Of a DNA stretch of 64,000 bases, positions 60,950-64,000 are shown piece after piece; position 1 is the first letter of the stretch; each line of letters starts with the position of its first letter. The translations under genes were made by a program, and so were the position numbers. Under the pieces are notes generated by a model. It saw only the letters and a list, made by a program, of their open reading frames with translations. It was not told the origin of the DNA and made no database searches. The DNA comes from Flexibacter flexilis DSM 6793. GTDB taxonomy: Bacteria; Bacteroidota; Bacteroidia; Cytophagales; Flexibacteraceae. The DNA is taken from contig NZ_FOLE01000001.1 in NCBI RefSeq assembly GCF_900112255.1, positions 682,001 through 746,000 on the forward strand, given 5' to 3'.

Positions 60950-62134
60950 TTATTGAATCTTGCGGCGTTCGCGTTCGCGTGTAATCAGGCTAAATTCGCG
61001 GCTGCTTTGCCCTGCGATAGACGTATTTTCTTGCGCACGGCGCATCAGATACGGCATGACGGCAGCCACTGGACCATAAGGTACATATTTGGCCACGTTG
61101 TAGCCAGCTTTCGCCAAATTGTAGGAAATATTATCGCTCATGCCCAACAATTGCGCAAAGAAAACACGCGGATTGTTTGGCGCAATGCCCCGTTTTTTCA
61201 TTTCGGCGGCCAGTTGCAAACTGCTATTTTCGTTGTGCGTGCCCGCGCAAAAAGCAACAGTATCCAAATTTTCTAAACAAAATAACACTCCTTTGTCGTA
61301 ATCCTCATCACTGGCTTTTTTATTTGGCTGAATCGGGTCCGCATACTTGTTGGCGGCAGCTCTGGCGCGTTCTTTTTCCATATACGCCCCTCTTACGAGT
61401 TTTGCGCCTACCTGATAGCCTTTGCTTTTCGCCTCAAATACAGCCTGTTGCAAAGTTGGCAACGTAGCCCAACGATAAAATTGGTAGGTATTGTAAACAA
61501 TGGCTTCTTCGCGGTTAAACTCCGCCATCATCTCGTCGGCGAGTTGGTCGATAGGTTGCTGAATCCAACTTTCTTCGGCATCAATAAAAATTCTGACCTT
61601 GTGTTTGGCCGCATACGCGCAAATAGTCTGCACGCGATTACGCACACGGTCAAAGGCTTTCAGGTCGGCATCAGTCATATTTTTGGCTTCTTGCACTTTG
61701 GCCAACAAATCGAAGTTGCCTACACCTGTTACCTTAAACACCGAAAAAGGAATGTGTTTGGACGTGGCGGCCTTGTCTATCGTGGCCATGATTTCGCGCA
61801 TGGTGGCATCAAAACCCGCTTCGCTTTTTTCGCCCTCTACGGAATAATCCAGAATCGTTCCGATATTAAATTTACCCAACTCATCCACCGTTTTTTGGCA
61901 TTCGTTGATGTCTTCGCCACCGCAGAACTGCTCAAAAATCGTTGCTTTCACAAGGCCATTGATGGGCAATCGCCAATTCAGAGCCGTCTGCATCGCCGAC
62001 GTTCCGAAATTCATCAGACCTGTGTTATTCATGGCCGCAAACAGCCAATAAGTTTTGCGCAATTGCGCATTGGTTTTGGAGGCAAAAGCCACTTCCAAAT
62101 TGTCGAAAGATAGATTAATGGGGTCGTTAGCCAT
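60950..62134 (-). CDS. Proline dehydrogenase family protein
   Basis: FAD enzyme of 394 aa oxidising proline to pyrroline-5-carboxylate, single-domain type. Conserved parts: VFKVTGVGNFDLL, KVRIFIDAEESWIQQPIDQL, AIVYNTYQFYRWATLPTLQQAV, GYQVGAKLVRGAYMEKERARA (FAD/proline site), FCAGTHNENSS and FAQLLGMSDNISYNLAKAGYNVAKYVPYGPV near the C-terminus. The P5C dehydrogenase partner is not in the window. It lies behind hisS on the same strand with 58 bases between. Confidence 0.93.
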   Translation of the reverse strand: MANDPINLSFDNLEVAFASKTNAQLRKTYWLFAAMNNTGLMNFGTSAMQTALNWRLPINGLVKATIFEQFCGGEDINECQKTVDELGKFNIGTILDYSVEGEKSEAGFDATMREIMATIDKAATSKHIPFSVFKVTGVGNFDLLAKVQEAKNMTDADLKAFDRVRNRVQTICAYAAKHKVRIFIDAEESWIQQPIDQLADEMMAEFNREEAIVYNTYQFYRWATLPTLQQAVFEAKSKGYQVGAKLVRGAYMEKERARAAANKYADPIQPNKKASDEDYDKGVLFCLENLDTVAFCAGTHNENSSLQLAAEMKKRGIAPNNPRVFFAQLLGMSDNISYNLAKAGYNVAKYVPYGPVAAVMPYLMRRAQENTSIAGQSSREFSLITRERERRKIQ

Positions 62135-62192
62135 GACGCAAACAAGTTTTTATCTGACAGTGAGTTAGTTAGTTTTATTCAATAAGAATTTT

Positions 62193-63566
62193 TTAGGCTT
62201 TCAATTGCTCAATCACTTGGTCAATAGCAAGGTTTTGTTGCTCGCCCGACGTCATATTTTTGAGTGTGAGCAAGCCCGTTTCCATTTCGTTGGAGCCAAT
62301 CAGCAACACAAACGGAATTTGCTTGTTGTTGGCGTACGTCATTTGTTTTTTGAGTTTGCTGGATTCGGGGAAAAGCTCGGCGCAAATGCCTGCCGCGCGT
62401 ATTTTGGCCAAAAGTGGCAACGCGTATTTTTCGGCTTGCGCATCAAAATTACTGATAAGTACCTGTGTGGTAGTGGTTTGACTCGCGGGAAAAAGCTGCA
62501 ATTCTTCCATTACGTCGTAGATTCTGTCCACGCCAAACGAGAAGCCAACGCCCGACACATTCGGCAACCCAAACATTCCCGTCAGGTTGTCGTAACGGCC
62601 ACCGCCGCTAATGCTGCCGATGCTCACGCCTAAGGCTTTTACCTCAAAAATCGCTCCTGTGTAATAGCTCAAGCCACGCGCCAACGTAACATCAAAAGCC
62701 ACGTGCGCGGACGCGTCGTAACCAAATTGCGCCAAGTAATCAAACACGGCATTAAGTTCTTCCAAACCTTTTTGGCCTTGCTCAGAGCTTTCCAAAAACG
62801 TTTTGATTTGGGTTAAAAGGGCTGTGTTATCACCTTGTACGGAGAAAATCGGAGCTAATTTTTCGATAGCTTCTGCCGAAAATCCGCGTTCGAGCAACTC
62901 TTTTTCTACGGCTTGTTGGCCTATTTTGTCGAGCTTGTCGATGGCTACGCAAAGTTCGGCTTCGCGGCCAGCCGCGCCAATGGCTTCGGCCAAACCTGCC
63001 AATATTTTGCGGTTATTGATTTTTATCTGAAAAGATTTGATTCCCAAATTATGCAAAACCTCGTGCATCATCAACACGATTTCAGCTTCGCAAATCAACG
63101 AATCTGTACCCACTACGTCGGCATCGCACTGATAAAATTCGCGGTAACGGCCTTTTTGTGGACGGTCGGCACGCCAAACGGGTTGGATTTGGTAGCGTTT
63201 GAACGGAAAAGAAATATCGTTGCGATTCATCACCACGTAACGCGCAAACGGAACGGTCAGGTCGTAGCGCAACGCTTTTTCGGACACTTTTCTGGTCAGT
63301 GGCCTGTAGCCTTTGGCCAAATCGTCGGCCTGTACGTCTTTGAGAAAGTCGCCCGAATTGAGTACTTTGAAAATAAGTTGGTCGCCTTCGTCGCCATATT
63401 TTCCCGTCAGGACGGAGAGTTTTTCCATTGCGGGGGTTTCCAGTGGCGTAAAGCCAAAGCGTTTGAAAGTCGCTTTAATTGTATCAAAAATAAAATTACG
63501 GCGTATCATGGTAGCCGCGCCAAAATCGCGTGTTCCGCTTGGCAGGCTGGGTTTTTCGATGCTCAT
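62193..63566 (-). CDS. hisS: Histidine-tRNA ligase
   Basis: Class II aminoacyl-tRNA synthetase of 457 aa. Start MSIEKPSLPSGTRDFGAATM is normal for this clade (SGTRDF). Motif 2 RYREFYQCDADVVG, the histidine-specific LARGLSYYTGAIFEV and GGRYDNLTGMFG, motif 3 GVGFSFGVDRIYDVM, and the anticodon-binding domain (QVLISNFDAQAEKYALPLLAKIRAAGI) in the last 100 residues. Essential single-copy gene. Confidence 0.97.
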   Translation of the reverse strand: MSIEKPSLPSGTRDFGAATMIRRNFIFDTIKATFKRFGFTPLETPAMEKLSVLTGKYGDEGDQLIFKVLNSGDFLKDVQADDLAKGYRPLTRKVSEKALRYDLTVPFARYVVMNRNDISFPFKRYQIQPVWRADRPQKGRYREFYQCDADVVGTDSLICEAEIVLMMHEVLHNLGIKSFQIKINNRKILAGLAEAIGAAGREAELCVAIDKLDKIGQQAVEKELLERGFSAEAIEKLAPIFSVQGDNTALLTQIKTFLESSEQGQKGLEELNAVFDYLAQFGYDASAHVAFDVTLARGLSYYTGAIFEVKALGVSIGSISGGGRYDNLTGMFGLPNVSGVGFSFGVDRIYDVMEELQLFPASQTTTTQVLISNFDAQAEKYALPLLAKIRAAGICAELFPESSKLKKQMTYANNKQIPFVLLIGSNEMETGLLTLKNMTSGEQQNLAIDQVIEQLKA

Positions 63567-63644
63567 ATTGTCAGGTAAAATCTTTAATAAATCAGGTGCA
63601 AAGTAAGCACAAATGCCAGAAATTTTAACAGCCCAACGCGCTGC

Positions 63645-64000
63645 TTAGCTGAGTTGTTTGCGGAGTTTGTCTATTTCTTTTTGTGCAGATTTTTTTTCAT
63701 ACAAAATCTTGTAAACCGCTTCCATAATCGGCATTTGTGCGCCGTATTTTTGGTTTACCTGATACAAACTTTGTACGGCGTAATAGCCTTCGGCAATCAT
63801 ATTCATTTCCACTTGCGCCGATTTTACGCTGTATCCGCGCCCAATCATGTTCCCGAAAGTTCTGTTACGACTAAATTGCGAATAGGCCGTAACCAGCAAA
63901 TCGCCCATGTAGGCCGATGAGTTTACGTCGCGCTGAAGCGGAAAACGCGTGTCCAGAAAGCATTTGATTTCTTGCATGGCATTGGAAACCAACACGGCTT
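63645..64000 (-). CDS. gpsA: Glycerol-3-phosphate dehydrogenase [NAD(P)+], C-terminal part
   Basis: The 3' end of gpsA, cut by the right edge; the frame is open to base 64000, and the GTG at 63995 is an internal Val. GpsA makes sn-glycerol-3-phosphate from dihydroxyacetone phosphate for phospholipid synthesis. The visible 117 residues include LVSNAMQEIKCFLD, the substrate-binding GDLLVTAYSQFSRNRTFG with Asp and Arg, and the family end SVKSAQVEMNMIAEGYYAV and MPIMEAVYKILYEKKSA. 5' end not visible. Confidence 0.92.
   Translation of the reverse strand, partial: AVLVSNAMQEIKCFLDTRFPLQRDVNSSAYMGDLLVTAYSQFSRNRTFGNMIGRGYSVKSAQVEMNMIAEGYYAVQSLYQVNQKYGAQMPIMEAVYKILYEKKSAQKEIDKLRKQLS

Overview
The window comes from a chromosome of a Bacteroidota member, most likely in the Cytophagales or a close relative. 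Signs seen in the sequence are a SusC/SusD pair, a protein with a type B (gliding-motility-associated) type IX secretion sorting domain, a DUF4290 protein, BatD, starts mostly without Shine-Dalgarno sequences, and promoter-like TTTG / TAnnTTTG boxes. Base composition looks moderately AT-rich, with a clearly more AT-rich patch at 28.1-29.0 kb and 35.9-37.3 kb. I do not name a species.

1-6.1 kb (minus): a two-component system followed by a complete heavy-metal-type RND efflux system (response regulator, histidine kinase, TolC-like channel, adaptor, CzcA-like pump cut by the left edge). 6.3-8.8 kb (plus): an LpoB-like lipoprotein, a COG3014-like lipoprotein and a small membrane protein. 8.9-18.9 kb: housekeeping genes (murA, DUF4290, rbfA, recF, ribosomal L25, prs, a TPR membrane protein, ribH, a glycosyltransferase coupled to batD). 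19-27 kb: a WG-repeat protein, a short alpha-glucan phosphorylase whose PLP lysine position is Ser, a DODA-type dioxygenase, era, a GH57 glycosidase and a palindromic repeat cluster with three exact-length 81-bp tandem units. 27-35.9 kb: a PfkB kinase, an Mrr-like nuclease, an FtsX-type permease, a CLC-F-like fluoride antiporter, DUF2147, a CDF transporter and an oxidative-stress group (AhpD-like, AhpC-like, Dps).

35.9-37.1 kb is an AT-rich pair of overlapping genes of unknown function. 37.4-42.7 kb is rimP-nusA-infB behind a strong promoter and an attenuator-like leader. 42.8-46.1 kb holds an acyl-CoA ligase, an RNase H with viroplasmin domain (TTG start) and a LolD-type ATPase. 46.5-54.9 kb is a polysaccharide utilisation locus (SusC, SusD, GH3, GH30, all minus) probably aimed at a beta-glucan, with a LacI-type palindrome upstream of susC. 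Divergent from it are imelysin and a di-heme DUF1111 lipoprotein, a probable iron-related pair. 58.1-60.3 kb is a type IX cargo protein split by a one-base frameshift in a run of seven A. The right end holds a conserved hypothetical gene, proline dehydrogenase, hisS and the 3' part of gpsA.

No tRNA, rRNA, CRISPR array, insertion sequence or prophage was recognised. The most interesting observations are the lysine-less GT35 phosphorylase, the homopolymer frameshift in the secreted protein, the unknown overlapping pair at 36-37 kb, the shared LacI-type palindromes and the dispersed palindromic repeats.
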